NCBI RefSeq assembly: GCF_002079305.1
Contig: NZ_CP015039.1
Coordinates: 3,333,501 to 3,397,500 of the forward strand
Direction: 5' to 3'
DNA length: 64,000 nt
DNA from: Rhodovulum sp. P5
Lineage (GTDB): Bacteria > Pseudomonadota > Alphaproteobacteria > Rhodobacterales > Rhodobacteraceae
Shown: positions 9,540 through 19,197 of the stretch, in pieces
How positions within the stretch are numbered: position 1 is the stretch's first letter
How the letters are laid out: every line of letters starts with the position of its first letter
The notes under the pieces: generated by a model
Told to the model about the DNA's origin: nothing
Databases searched by the model: none
What the model saw: only the letters and a program-made list of their open reading frames with translations
Program-made: the position numbers and the translations under genes

Positions 9540-10829
9540 ATGAATCTTGCAAGGCTGGCCGCGGAAGCGGCAGAGCGTAACAGCCCGGTGCGGGCCGGGC
9601 TGATCGGGGCGGGGAAGTTCGGGTCCATGTTCCTCAGCCAGGTGCCGACCATCGAAGGCCTGGAGATCGCGGCCATCGCGGATCTGGATGTCGACCGGGC
9701 GCGCACCGCCTGCCGCGCGGTGGGTTGGGACGAGGCGCGGATTGCGGCCACCGCCTTTGTCGAGGACGGCACGGCCCTTGCCGCGCGCGACGATGTCGAT
9801 GTTGTGGTGGAGGCGACGGGCAACCCCCGGGCCGGCATCGCCCATGCCCGTGCGGCCATCGCCGCGGGCAAGCATATCGTGATGGTCAATGTCGAGGCCG
9901 ATGTTCTGGCCGGCCCCGCGCTTGCGGGGGAGGCCGCGGCGGCCGGTGTCGTCTATTCCATGGCCTATGGCGACCAGCCCGCGCTGGTGGCCGAAATGGT
10001 CGACTGGGCGCGGGCGGCGGGCTTTTCCGTCGCGGCGGCGGGCAAGGGCACGAAATACCTGCCCGCCTATCACGCTGTCACCCCGGACGATGTCTGGTCC
10101 CATTACGGGCTGACGGCGGAGGAGGCCGCGCGCGCGGGCATGAACCCGCAGATGTTCAACTCTTTCCTCGACGGCACGAAAAGCGGCATCGAAATGGTCG
10201 CCATCGCGAATGCCTGCGGTCTGACCGTGCCCGAGGCGGGGCTGTCCTTCCCGCCCTGCGGCGTGGACGATCTGGCCCATGTGCTGCGCCCCAGGGACCT
10301 CGGCGGTCAGTTGGAGGGGCGCGGGATGGTGGAGACGATCTCCTCGATTGAACGCGACGGGCGGCCGGTCTTCCGCGATCTGCGCTGGGGCGTCTATGTG
10401 GTGCTGGAGGCGCCCAACGACTATGCCGCCGCCTGTTTCCGCCAATACGGCCTGCCCACGGATTCCACCGGGCGCTTTGCGGCGATGTACAAGCCCTTTC
10501 ACCTGATCGGGCTGGAGCTGTCGATCTCGGTGCTGAGCGCGGCGCTGCGCGGGGAGCCGACCGGGGCGGCCCGGGCCATGCACGGCACCGTGGTGTCCGT
10601 TGCGAAGCGCGACCTGAAGGCGGGGGAGCGGCTGGACGGCGAGGGCGGCTATACCGTCTGGGGAAAGGCGCAGCCGGTTGTGCGGGCGCGCACGGCGCTG
10701 CCCATCGGGCTGGCGCACGGGGTGACCCTGCGGCGCGATATTCCGGCGGGCGACGTGGTCGAGGCATCCGATGTCGATCTGGACGACGATCCGGTGCTGG
10801 CGCTTTATCGGGGGCTGGTGGAGGGCTGA
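9540..10829 (+). CDS. Homoserine-dehydrogenase-like NAD(P) oxidoreductase with C-terminal SAF domain
   Basis: 429 aa. The Rossmann motif GLIGAGKFGSMF lies near residue 20, followed by a VVEATGNP and KHIVMVNVEAD core like homoserine dehydrogenase. The middle domain contains KGTKYLPAYH. The last 70 or so residues (AKRDLKAGERLDGEGGYTVWG ... RRDIPAGDVV) form a SAF domain of the kind seen in sialate synthase and flagellar FlgA. Start chosen at ATG 9540 because a GAGAGGGGAGG ribosome site sits just before it. Members of this family occur in sugar-acid catabolism loci, but no sugar genes are nearby, so the substrate is unknown. It is transcribed alone; a hairpin follows the stop. Confidence 0.85.
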   Translation: MNLARLAAEAAERNSPVRAGLIGAGKFGSMFLSQVPTIEGLEIAAIADLDVDRARTACRAVGWDEARIAATAFVEDGTALAARDDVDVVVEATGNPRAGIAHARAAIAAGKHIVMVNVEADVLAGPALAGEAAAAGVVYSMAYGDQPALVAEMVDWARAAGFSVAAAGKGTKYLPAYHAVTPDDVWSHYGLTAEEAARAGMNPQMFNSFLDGTKSGIEMVAIANACGLTVPEAGLSFPPCGVDDLAHVLRPRDLGGQLEGRGMVETISSIERDGRPVFRDLRWGVYVVLEAPNDYAAACFRQYGLPTDSTGRFAAMYKPFHLIGLELSISVLSAALRGEPTGAARAMHGTVVSVAKRDLKAGERLDGEGGYTVWGKAQPVVRARTALPIGLAHGVTLRRDIPAGDVVEASDVDLDDDPVLALYRGLVEG

Positions 10830-10852
10830 GACGGGCGCCCGCGGTCCGGAGA

Positions 10853-11073
10853 GTTGGGGGCGCCGCTTCGTCAACACACGACGGGCAACGCCCCCAACCG
10901 ACCAGAGTACTCGTTACAAGCCTGTAAGCGGCTGTACCGCGGGCCATAAATCACTCGGCCCGTGATATGCAGTAAGCGCTTCGAACCCGGCGAAACTGGG
11001 TGGAAATTTCGTAAGTTTTTAGGTTTTTTGCGTCGAAGTTCGGGCACGGCCCGCCGGGGGGCATTTGTGCGTG
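10853..11073 (+). repeat. Non-coding direct repeat, copy 1
   Basis: First of two related intergenic blocks. It opens with a perfect 10-bp inverted repeat, GTTGGGGGCG (10853-10862) and CGCCCCCAAC (10889-10898). It then shares islands with copy 2: CGCCCCCAACCGA, ACTCGTTAC, AACCCGGCGAAA, a 27-nt identical run (11006-11032) ending in the T-rich TTAGGTTTTTTGCG, and GGGGGCATTTGTG at 11057-11069. No credible open frame is conserved. It could be a structured RNA, a regulatory element or a mobile repeat; the hairpin could also end transcription of the upstream dehydrogenase. Confidence 0.7.
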
Positions 11074-11174
11074 GCCTGACCCTGCGGATCGACGGTCTGG
11101 TTGGGGGGATTGAAAGGGGGCCGGGATGCGCCGGCGGTCGGCTGACGGCCGTCGTGGGGACGTGCCATAAGCCA

Positions 11175-11400
11175 GGGGCGCCGACCCGTCACAACACGAC
11201 AGGCGACGCCCCCAACCGAACTTGTTACTCGTTACCGGCCTACAAGTGGCTTCACGAAGGGCCTTAAATCACGCGGCCCGTAACCGCATATAGCCCCCGG
11301 AACCCGGCGAAATTGGGTGAAGATTTCGTAAGTTTTTAGGTTTTTTGCGCCCAATTCACGACACAGTCGGGCGGAGGCGTGGTGGGGGCATTTGTGTCGG
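11175..11400 (+). repeat. Non-coding direct repeat, copy 2
   Basis: Second copy of the preceding block, in the same orientation and about 320 bp further on. The initial stem is shortened but still complementary (GGGGCG and CGCCCC). The 27-nt identical run is at 11323-11349 and the GGGGGCATTTGTG tail at 11385-11397. The spacing between conserved islands is nearly the same in both copies, which indicates duplication of a whole unit of roughly 220 bp. The remaining sequence up to 11510 shows no gene. Confidence 0.7.
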
Positions 11401-11510
11401 GGGGCGTGGGAGTAACCGGAGCGCCTTTTGAGGGGCACGCGTCGCTCGTTGGTAAGATGCAGTGTAGGCTGCTCGGCAATGGGCGGCACACTACTTTCTC
11501 TAGACTAGTG

Positions 11511-12482
11511 TTAAATCCCGATCTTGGCCGCCAGATAGTTTGCTGTGAGCCCGAATAATACGGAAGCGGCTCCAGCGAAAATAAACTTCACCCAGACGAT
11601 AAACATATTGTTCCGTTGCATTTTTTCTAAGGCCTTATCTGCCTCTGACAAGCATACCAGTGAATACGGGCCCGAGCGAGATATTGCCTTCTTTGCCCAA
11701 ACTGATAGCGGAGAGGCTGCTGCTAGTGATGCAGATATCGCTGCGAACGAAATGAGGCATGCGGTAAATAACGAGTGAGAGTCTGATACGCTATCGCTTA
11801 AGAATGCGAAAGAAAAGTAGCATGAGGCAGATGCTGCCAATGCCTTAACGACTACAGGTGTGGCTGGTGCTAAGACCTTTGTTAAATGGCCGAATGCACT
11901 CTGTCGGCTCTTGGGGAGACCGCTAAACCAATCTTCGATCTGCGCCTCGAAATTACGTGCAACTGCCAAGTCAACATACTGAATATCTGCTCGCGCAGTG
12001 CCCGTTTCGAGTTCATAGAAAATGTTCTTTTCTCCCTCGGTCGCATCTTTAATTCTGAATCTATTGACCACCCCTAGCGTACTTCGCAGTCCAACAGAAA
12101 CGTTGTAGGGCTTTGCTTCTTTGGTCTTGGGTAGTAAAATAAGGAAGTCGTAATCAATTTCCACGTTCTCTGTCGAAATATTTCTGTTTAGCCCTTGGGC
12201 CATGAAGCGCTCCATTGAGCTAAACCTTTCGACTTGGCTATTGCTATAGCGCACAGCGACAGTGCAGCCGGATGCTTCGCAAGTATATTGCTCTAATGTC
12301 TGCTCAATAATTCGGTGTAGGTTTGCAATTGCATGGGCATCTGTTCGGTGGTGGTCAAAGAAAAGCTGGGAAATGTGCTCTATCTTGCTGGTCAAGCTGT
12401 TATATACATCTTGGACAACTTGGATGCTGACTGAGCGGCCAGTTCCAGTAACGACTTCAGCATTATCTTTGATGTCCGTCAT
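11511..12482 (-). CDS. Unknown A+T-rich gene, C-terminal membrane anchor, coupled to thyX
   Basis: I do not recognise the family. The 323-residue protein has a soluble N-terminal part of about 200 residues, with a central [20 protein letters not shown] strand-rich segment. Three hydrophobic stretches follow (about 208-228, 237-262 and 293-318), so the soluble part is probably tethered to the inner membrane. The start ATG shares the ATGA overlap (12479-12482) with the thyX stop, so the gene is translationally coupled to thyX. An in-frame extension upstream lies inside thyX and is ignored. The DNA is visibly A+T-richer than its neighbours and uses codons rare in them, a sign of recent acquisition. 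A role in defence or stress is conceivable but not shown. Confidence 0.75.
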   Translation of the reverse strand: MTDIKDNAEVVTGTGRSVSIQVVQDVYNSLTSKIEHISQLFFDHHRTDAHAIANLHRIIEQTLEQYTCEASGCTVAVRYSNSQVERFSSMERFMAQGLNRNISTENVEIDYDFLILLPKTKEAKPYNVSVGLRSTLGVVNRFRIKDATEGEKNIFYELETGTARADIQYVDLAVARNFEAQIEDWFSGLPKSRQSAFGHLTKVLAPATPVVVKALAASASCYFSFAFLSDSVSDSHSLFTACLISFAAISASLAAASPLSVWAKKAISRSGPYSLVCLSEADKALEKMQRNNMFIVWVKFIFAGAASVLFGLTANYLAAKIGI

Positions 12483-13384
12483 TTCAACACCCCCTCGAAC
12501 TCCCGCCATTCCCCCTTGGACATGCCGGAGGTTTCCTGCGTCACCGTCTCTCCCTTCAGCATACGCCGGATGCAGTCCATCGCGGTGGCGGACAGATTGA
12601 CGCCCCCCATCCGGTAATCGGCAAAGGCTGCATAGGCCAGCGGCACCCAGTCGGCGACGATCTCGCACATCAGTTGGGCGTAGACGCGGATTTCGTATTG
12701 GGCGTGCACGTCCGCCCGCAGCCGCAGGAAGTGGAAAAGGTTGTGAAGATCGGTCTTCCAATACCATTGGGTATAGATATTGGCGGGCAGGTTCATACGG
12801 GCCAATTCGCGGGCAAGGCCCTTTTGCCCCTCCTGGCTCAGCATCGCCTCGTAATTGTCATAGGCGCGGGCGGCGTCGGTTTTCAGGATGTCCAGCACGC
12901 GGGCGGCCTCTTCGCCCTCCAGCAATTCGCCGCGGCCCTGGTTGTTGACGGTGGATTGGGCGGCCAGCGCGTCGGGGGCGGGGATATAGAATTCCCGGTC
13001 GAGGATCGAATACCGGGCAGAGTATTCGTTGACGTTGGCGGTGCGGTGCCTGATCCACTGGCGGGCGACGAAGACCGGCAGTTTGACGTGGAATTTGACC
13101 TCGCACATCTCGAACGGGGTCGAGTGCCAGTGGCGCATCAGGTACCGGATCAGCCCCTCGTCATTGCTGACGGATTTGGTGCCCTTGCCGTAGCTGACCC
13201 GCGCGGCCTGACAGATCGCGGCGTCGTCGCCCATGTAATCGATGACGCGGACAAAGCCGTGGTCCAGCACCGGATGGGCGGTGTAAAGCCGCGCCTCCAT
13301 CCCCCGGGCGGTCGCGCGAAGCGTGGGCCGGGTTTCGCGGCGTTCGGCCTCGATCTCGGCAAGCTGTTCTTCGGTCAACGGCAT
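12479..13384 (-). CDS. thyX: Flavin-dependent thymidylate synthase ThyX
   Basis: Makes dTMP from dUMP using FAD, NADPH and methylene-tetrahydrofolate. The 301-residue protein contains the ThyX signature [15 protein letters not shown] (RHRx7S type), together with [11 protein letters not shown] and the C-terminal NLFHFLRLR(A/T)DxHAQYEIR segment that binds dUMP and flavin. Length is slightly above the usual 220-300 range because of an N-terminal extension common in alphaproteobacteria. The stop codon overlaps the start of an unrelated A+T-rich gene by four bases. Confidence 0.97.
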   Translation of the reverse strand: MPLTEEQLAEIEAERRETRPTLRATARGMEARLYTAHPVLDHGFVRVIDYMGDDAAICQAARVSYGKGTKSVSNDEGLIRYLMRHWHSTPFEMCEVKFHVKLPVFVARQWIRHRTANVNEYSARYSILDREFYIPAPDALAAQSTVNNQGRGELLEGEEAARVLDILKTDAARAYDNYEAMLSQEGQKGLARELARMNLPANIYTQWYWKTDLHNLFHFLRLRADVHAQYEIRVYAQLMCEIVADWVPLAYAAFADYRMGGVNLSATAMDCIRRMLKGETVTQETSGMSKGEWREFEGVLK

Positions 13385-13545
13385 GGGCGCGGTCCTTTCG
13401 CGTATAAGACGAGTCGCGCCATACTATATCTATGTGGGCCGTTCGGGGGAACAGCCATATGATGTAAGGCGCGGTCGGCTTGCCGCGCCCCTCGCCCCCG
13501 GCGCCGGGCGTGCTAGAGTCGGGGGAAGAAGAAGGAGGGTGCCTT

Positions 13546-13974
13546 ATGGAAGTCCGCTATCTGCATACCATGGTCCGGGTGAAGGACCTTGAGAAATCCA
13601 TCGCGTTCTATGAACTGCTGGGTCTGAAGGAGACCCGGCGAAAGGACAGCGAGGGCGGCCGGTTCACGCTGGTGTTCATGGCGCCGCCGGGGCAGCCGGA
13701 TTGCCCTGTCGAACTGACCTATAACTGGGACGGGGACGAGGGGTTGCCCTCCGACAGTCGCCATTTCGGGCATCTGGCCTACGAGGTGGAGAATATCTAT
13801 GAGATGTGCGCGCATCTGCAGGCGAACGGCGTGACCATCAACCGCCCGCCGCGGGATGGGCACATGGCGTTCGTGCGCAGCCCCGACAATATCTCGGTCG
13901 AGCTGTTGCAGAAGGGCGGCAGCCTTGCCCCCGCCGAACCCTGGGCCAGCATGGAAAACACGGGCCATTGGTAA
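13546..13974 (+). CDS. gloA: Lactoylglutathione lyase (glyoxalase I)
   Basis: A 142-residue vicinal-oxygen-chelate protein that isomerises the methylglyoxal-glutathione hemithioacetal to S-lactoylglutathione. Metal ligands expected for the family are visible: His7 (RYLHTMV), Glu in VELTYNW, His in RHFGHLAYEV and Glu in NISVELLQ. ATG 13546 follows a strong GAAGGAGGG ribosome site at 13531, so the longer frame upstream is not used. The stop overlaps the start of the next gene. Confidence 0.95.
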   Translation: MEVRYLHTMVRVKDLEKSIAFYELLGLKETRRKDSEGGRFTLVFMAPPGQPDCPVELTYNWDGDEGLPSDSRHFGHLAYEVENIYEMCAHLQANGVTINRPPRDGHMAFVRSPDNISVELLQKGGSLAPAEPWASMENTGHW

Positions 13975-14660
13975 GGCTGGCGCTGCTTGGCCTTGCCGTT
14001 CCTGCCCCGGCAGAGGCGTGTCGGCTGGCGCTGCTGCTGGCGCTCGACGTGTCATCCTCCGTCGACCGGGCGGAGGATGCGCTGCAACGGGCGGGGCTGG
14101 CCGCGGCACTGACGGCACCGGCGGTGCAGGCGGCGTTTCTGTCCGGGCCGGGCCCGGTGGCGCTGGCCGTCTATGAGTGGAGCGGGCGCAATCAGCAGAA
14201 GCTGGTGCTGGGCTGGCGGTTTCTGGACAGCCCCGCGGCGATTACCCGGGCGGCGGGCGAGATCGCCGGGTCGCGCCGGTCCCATGCCGAATTCCCGACG
14301 GCGATGGGCTTTGCCCTTGGCCATGCAAGCAAGATGTTCGAGACCGCGCCGGCGTGCCTCTCCCGAACGCTGGACGTCTCGGGCGACGGGGTCAACAATG
14401 ACGGGTTCGGGCCGGATCTGGCCTATCGCAATTTTCAGTTCGACGGGATCACGGTGAACGGGCTGGCCATCGGCGGCGCGACAGGGGATGACGGCGACGT
14501 CTTCGACTATTACCGCGACCATGTGATCCGGGGGCCGGGGGCCTTTGTCGAGACCGCGGGCGATTTCGAGGATTTCGAGCGGGCCATGCGGCGCAAGCTG
14601 AAGCGCGAGGTCAGCGTGCGGGTCTATGGGGCGCTTGGGGAGGGGATTGCCCTGCCGTAA
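13968..14660 (+). CDS. DUF1194 (von Willebrand A-like) exported protein
   Basis: 230 aa from a TTG start at 13968, which overlaps the gloA stop at 13972-13974 and implies coupled translation. The N-terminus is a short signal peptide (VRLALLGLAVPAPAEA). It is followed by a von Willebrand A-like core starting LLLALDVSSSVD, a partial MIDAS motif (DxSxS), with the later LDVSGDGVNNDG and GITVNGLAIGG segments typical of DUF1194. The function is unknown; the likely location is the periplasm. A paralogue lies at 27898-28611. Confidence 0.85.
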   Translation: MVRLALLGLAVPAPAEACRLALLLALDVSSSVDRAEDALQRAGLAAALTAPAVQAAFLSGPGPVALAVYEWSGRNQQKLVLGWRFLDSPAAITRAAGEIAGSRRSHAEFPTAMGFALGHASKMFETAPACLSRTLDVSGDGVNNDGFGPDLAYRNFQFDGITVNGLAIGGATGDDGDVFDYYRDHVIRGPGAFVETAGDFEDFERAMRRKLKREVSVRVYGALGEGIALP

Positions 14661-15053
14661 CGCCGGCGCCGTGTTGGTCGGTTGGGGCGGGATTTTGTCT
14701 CGCGGCGGCCGGCACCGCCGTTCTGGCGGGCGCTCCGCACAGCAGGTGGCAGATGCTGCGGCTGCGGAGGAACGTGAATTCCGGGGGTGTGATCTTTGGG
14801 CGGGCTGCGATGACGGGCAAGCCAAAGGAAAACGCGTTTGCAAGCGCGCTGGATTGTCCAGATCGCTTCGGTCGGGCAGAGGGTCTTTTTCCGGACCTGA
14901 TCGCCGCGTCACGGGCAGGTGCCCCGGGCTGCGGGGCCGTTGTCGAATCCGCACCGGGAGTCGAGGATTTCTGATACCGCGCCGGGTCGCACGTTTCTGC
15001 GCGATTGCCTGACGGCGGCCTTGGGATGGCCTTGGGGCGGCGGTTCGCCGACC
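14661..15053 (+). other. Intergenic region between convergent genes
   Basis: About 390 bases of high-G+C sequence between the DUF1194 gene and the MarR gene. A short frame (ATG 14809 to 14974) has no ribosome site and no recognisable product. I see no tRNA, terminator with a T-run or repeat here. It may be decayed coding sequence. Confidence 0.4.
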
Positions 15054-15551
15054 TTAGTAGATATAGCGAATCTGGTCGCTCCAGTACCGCTCCATCCGCT
15101 TCAGCGCGGCGGTGATGTCGGACAGGCCCTCGCTCGTGACGACGCTGCGCGAAAGCAGCCCTTCGGCGTGGCGCGCGAACAGGCCCGCGACGATGTCGCG
15201 AATTTCCCGCCCCTTCGGGGTCAGGCGCACGCGAACGGCGCGGCGGTCGATCTCGCAGCGCTGATGGTGCATGTAGCCTTTTTCGACCAGCTTCTTGAGG
15301 TTGTAGGACACGTTGGAGCCCTGATAGTAGCCGCGGCTTTTCAACTCGCCCGCGGTGACCTCGTTCTCGCCGATGTTGAACAGCAACAGCGCCTGAACCG
15401 CGTTCAGTTCCAGCACGCCGAGCCGTTCGAACTCGTCCTTGATGACATCCAGAAGGAGCCTGTGCAGACGCTCCACCAGGGAGAGCGCCTCAAGATAATC
15501 GCCCATGACGCCAGCGGTTTCACCGGTCGCAAGGGAGGGGTGTATACTCAT
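15054..15551 (-). CDS. MarR-family winged-helix transcription regulator
   Basis: 165 aa. The winged helix spans about residues 45-120: NAVQALLLFNIGE, recognition region GYYQGSNVSYNLKKLVEKGY, wing CEIDRRAVRVRLTPKGR. A helical C-terminus follows for dimerisation. This resembles the alphaproteobacterial MarR branch that includes LdtR, but I cannot assign a ligand. It is transcribed away from sdhE. A perfect 7-bp inverted repeat covers its start codon, which suggests self-control. Confidence 0.88.
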   Translation of the reverse strand: MSIHPSLATGETAGVMGDYLEALSLVERLHRLLLDVIKDEFERLGVLELNAVQALLLFNIGENEVTAGELKSRGYYQGSNVSYNLKKLVEKGYMHHQRCEIDRRAVRVRLTPKGREIRDIVAGLFARHAEGLLSRSVVTSEGLSDITAALKRMERYWSDQIRYIY

Positions 15552-15580
15552 GTCTGTCTCCGCCGTTCGCGTTACAGACA
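15551..15580. promoter_or_regulatory. Candidate MarR autoregulatory operator
   Basis: TGTCTGT (15551-15557) and ACAGACA (15574-15580) form a perfect inverted repeat separated by 16 bases. It runs from the start codon through the ribosome-site region of the MarR gene. MarR proteins commonly bind such dyads at their own promoter. This is an inference from position and symmetry only. Confidence 0.4.
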
Positions 15581-15641
15581 GAGGAATAAGAAATGAGTCG
15601 CGAATATTCAGTTAAAGCCGTGAAAAAGCGCCCAAACCTTG

Positions 15642-15908
15642 TCAGCGACCGGCCTGCCGCGCGGACAGTTCCGCGATCAGGGCCGCATAGTGGACGGGCG
15701 CGCTGGCCTGCCCCGTAACCCATTGGTAGAGCGCATGATCGTCTTCGCCCAGGAGCGAATCGAACAGCTCAAGATCGGCGCCATCCAACTGGCCGAGATA
15801 CTGGTCGGCATAGCCGCCGAGAATCAGGTCCATCTCCTTGGTGCCTCGGCGCCATGCGCGGATATGCATCCGCTTGCGCCGGTCCTCCAGTGACTCGCTC
15901 ATGATCAT
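15642..15908 (-). CDS. sdhE: FAD assembly factor SdhE
   Basis: An 88-residue DUF339 protein that helps attach FAD covalently to the succinate dehydrogenase flavoprotein. It has the family core RKRMHIRAWRRGTKEMDLILGGY, including the essential RGxxE (RGTKE), followed by ELFDSLLGEDDHALYQWV. ATG 15908 overlaps the stop of the upstream XRE gene as ATGA, so the two are coupled; a second ATG at 15902 is possible. Confidence 0.93.
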   Translation of the reverse strand: MIMSESLEDRRKRMHIRAWRRGTKEMDLILGGYADQYLGQLDGADLELFDSLLGEDDHALYQWVTGQASAPVHYAALIAELSARQAGR

Positions 15909-16309
15909 GCGTGCTCCTTCAGGGCGTGGCGAAGCCGTTTTTCAAGAACGCCCAGCCGGTCGGACAGCCGGGACATCTCGGATTTGACCTGCCGAACTTC
16001 GGTCAGAACGGCCCGGATGTCACCCGACAGGGTCACGTCCTCGACCGGGCCGTCCAGCCCGTCTCCATGGCCGTTCAATAGCCACATCATCGAGACATTC
16101 AAGACGCCGGCCATCATCTGAAGCTTGTTGGCGCGCGGTTCCGAGATGTCTTCTTCCCAGCCGCGAACGGTCTGAAGCTTCACGCCCAGCCGTTTTGCCA
16201 GTTCCGTCTGGGTCATGCCCAGCGCCTCGCGCGCGCCGGCGACCCGGTCACCGAAGGTCGCCGACTCTTCCGAATACCAGTCGGAACCGGAATTGTTGTT
16301 TTCGCTCAT
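15905..16309 (-). CDS. XRE-family helix-turn-helix regulator
   Basis: 134 aa. A Cro/CI-type helix-turn-helix (FGDRVAGAREALGMTQTELAKRLGVKLQTVRGWEED) occupies about residues 20-75. It is followed by a C-terminal stretch (LTEVRQVKSEMSRLSDRLGVLEKRL) that looks like a coiled coil for oligomerisation. The start was placed at ATG 16309 since upstream sequence is non-coding. Pairing of this small regulator with sdhE recurs in Rhodobacterales; the target genes are unknown. Confidence 0.88.
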   Translation of the reverse strand: MSENNNSGSDWYSEESATFGDRVAGAREALGMTQTELAKRLGVKLQTVRGWEEDISEPRANKLQMMAGVLNVSMMWLLNGHGDGLDGPVEDVTLSGDIRAVLTEVRQVKSEMSRLSDRLGVLEKRLRHALKEHA

Positions 16310-16364
16310 CGCCCCCGCCTTTCCGCCAATCCCGCTTGCATCGATCCTGCCTCGCACCCTATGA

Positions 16365-17600
<1,236 letters not shown>

Positions 17601-17738
17601 TCGCCGCGCCCTGCCCGGACAAGGCGGCGGTTGAACGCTGAACCTTTGCCGGGCCGGGTCGGAGATCACCGCCCTTTGTGTGGCTGTCCCCGGAAGAACG
17701 TGTAGTCTGCCCCCGAGGTAAAGGGGAGGGGCAGAGCC

Positions 17739-19175
17739 GTGGACGTGATTACCGCAGAGGTTGCGATCATCGGGGCGGGCAGCGCGGGCATGCGCGCCTA
17801 TCGCGAGGTCACGAAGGTCACCGACAATGTGCTGCTGATCGAGGGCGGGCCCTATGGCACCACCTGTGCGCGGGTCGGCTGCATGCCCTCCAAGCTCTTG
17901 ATCGCGGCGGCGGAGGCCGCCCATGCGGGGCGCAGCGCCGATCCCTTCGGCGTGACGTTCGGCGCGCCGCAGATCGACGGTGCCGCGGTGATGAAACGGG
18001 TGCGGGAGGAGCGTGACCGGTTCGTCGGTCATGTCGTCGCGGCGGTCGAGGACTGGCCAGACCGTCACCGCATCAAGGCCATGGCGACGTTCCGGTCGGA
18101 CCATGAGCTTGCACTGGACGACGGGCGGATCGTGCGGGCCGACCGGATCGTGATCGCGACCGGGTCGCGCACTAATATCCTGCCGTTCTTCCATGAATTC
18201 GGCGACCGGATGATCGTCAACGATGATGTCTTCGACTGGCACGACCTGCCCGGATCCGTCGCCGTGTTCGGGGCCGGTGTGATCGGCCTGGAACTGGGGC
18301 AGGCGTTGCACCGCTTGGGCGTGCGGGTGCGCCTGTTCGGACGGGACCACCTTGTCGGCCCGCTGGGCGATCCGGAGGTGCGGGACAAGGCGCTGGAGAT
18401 CTTCACCGGTGCGCTTGATTTTCTTCCCCATGCGGAGGTCAAGCGCCGGGCCTGCACCGAAACCGGCGTGCAGGTCGACTGGGACGAGGACGGCACGACC
18501 CGCACGGAAGACTTCGCCTATGCGTTGATCGCCACCGGGCGGCGGCCGAATGTCGACACTCTGGGGCTTGAAAACACCACTCTGGAACGGGACCGGCGGG
18601 GTATTCCGGTCTATGATGTGCATACCGGGCAATGCGGCGACAGCCCCATCTTCATCGCGGGGGACGCCAATGACCGGTTTCCGCTGCTCCACGAATCCGC
18701 GGATGAGGGCATGGCGGCGGGCTATAATGCCGCGCGGTTTCCGGAGGTGCGGCGCTTTGCGAAAAGCACGCCGATCTCGGTTGTCTTCACCGACCCGCAG
18801 ATCGCGATGGTGGGCGAGACCTACCGAGACCTGACAGAGCGCGACGCAGACTTCACCGCCGCCGGGTTCGACTGGTCCGGTCAGGGCCGCGCGCGGGTGA
18901 TGCGCGTGAACGAAGGTCTGTTGCGGATGTATGGGGACCGCAATACCGGCAAACTGCTGGGGGCAGAGATGATCGGCCCGGCGTCAGAACATATCGCGCA
19001 TCTTTTGGCGTGGTCGATCCAGTCGAACCTGACGGTCGACGAGATGCTGGAACGGCCGTTCTATCACCCCACGCTGGAAGAGGGCGTCAGGACGGCCCTG
19101 CGCCGGCTGAACCACGCCATGCAGATGGGGCCGGCCTTCCCGCCGCGCTGTCTGGATTGCGGGCCCGGCTCCTGA
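17739..19175 (+). CDS. Dihydrolipoamide dehydrogenase-like flavoprotein
   Basis: 478 aa, class I pyridine-nucleotide disulfide oxidoreductase. The FAD motif AIIGAGSAGM, the redox-active disulfide TTCARVGCMPSK (about Cys47/Cys52), the NAD motif VFGAGVIGLELG, the second FAD site PIFIAGDAND and the C-terminal active His-Glu pair (FYHPTLEEGV) are all present. GTG 17739 follows a GGGGAGGGGC site. No 2-oxoacid dehydrogenase E1 or E2 gene is near, so it may be a stand-alone quinone, mercuric or NAD(P)H-linked reductase rather than a complex subunit. Confidence 0.85.
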   Translation: MDVITAEVAIIGAGSAGMRAYREVTKVTDNVLLIEGGPYGTTCARVGCMPSKLLIAAAEAAHAGRSADPFGVTFGAPQIDGAAVMKRVREERDRFVGHVVAAVEDWPDRHRIKAMATFRSDHELALDDGRIVRADRIVIATGSRTNILPFFHEFGDRMIVNDDVFDWHDLPGSVAVFGAGVIGLELGQALHRLGVRVRLFGRDHLVGPLGDPEVRDKALEIFTGALDFLPHAEVKRRACTETGVQVDWDEDGTTRTEDFAYALIATGRRPNVDTLGLENTTLERDRRGIPVYDVHTGQCGDSPIFIAGDANDRFPLLHESADEGMAAGYNAARFPEVRRFAKSTPISVVFTDPQIAMVGETYRDLTERDADFTAAGFDWSGQGRARVMRVNEGLLRMYGDRNTGKLLGAEMIGPASEHIAHLLAWSIQSNLTVDEMLERPFYHPTLEEGVRTALRRLNHAMQMGPAFPPRCLDCGPGS

Positions 19176-19197
19176 CCGGTTTACCGGGCCCTTCGGG

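Noticed and set aside
10980..11010. tRNA-like TTCGAACCC next to the repeat element
   Set aside because: No acceptor stem or anticodon arm around it, so it is not a tRNA.
14809..14974. Small frame between DUF1194 and MarR genes
   Set aside because: No ribosome site, no conserved motif, and codons typical of random high-G+C sequence.
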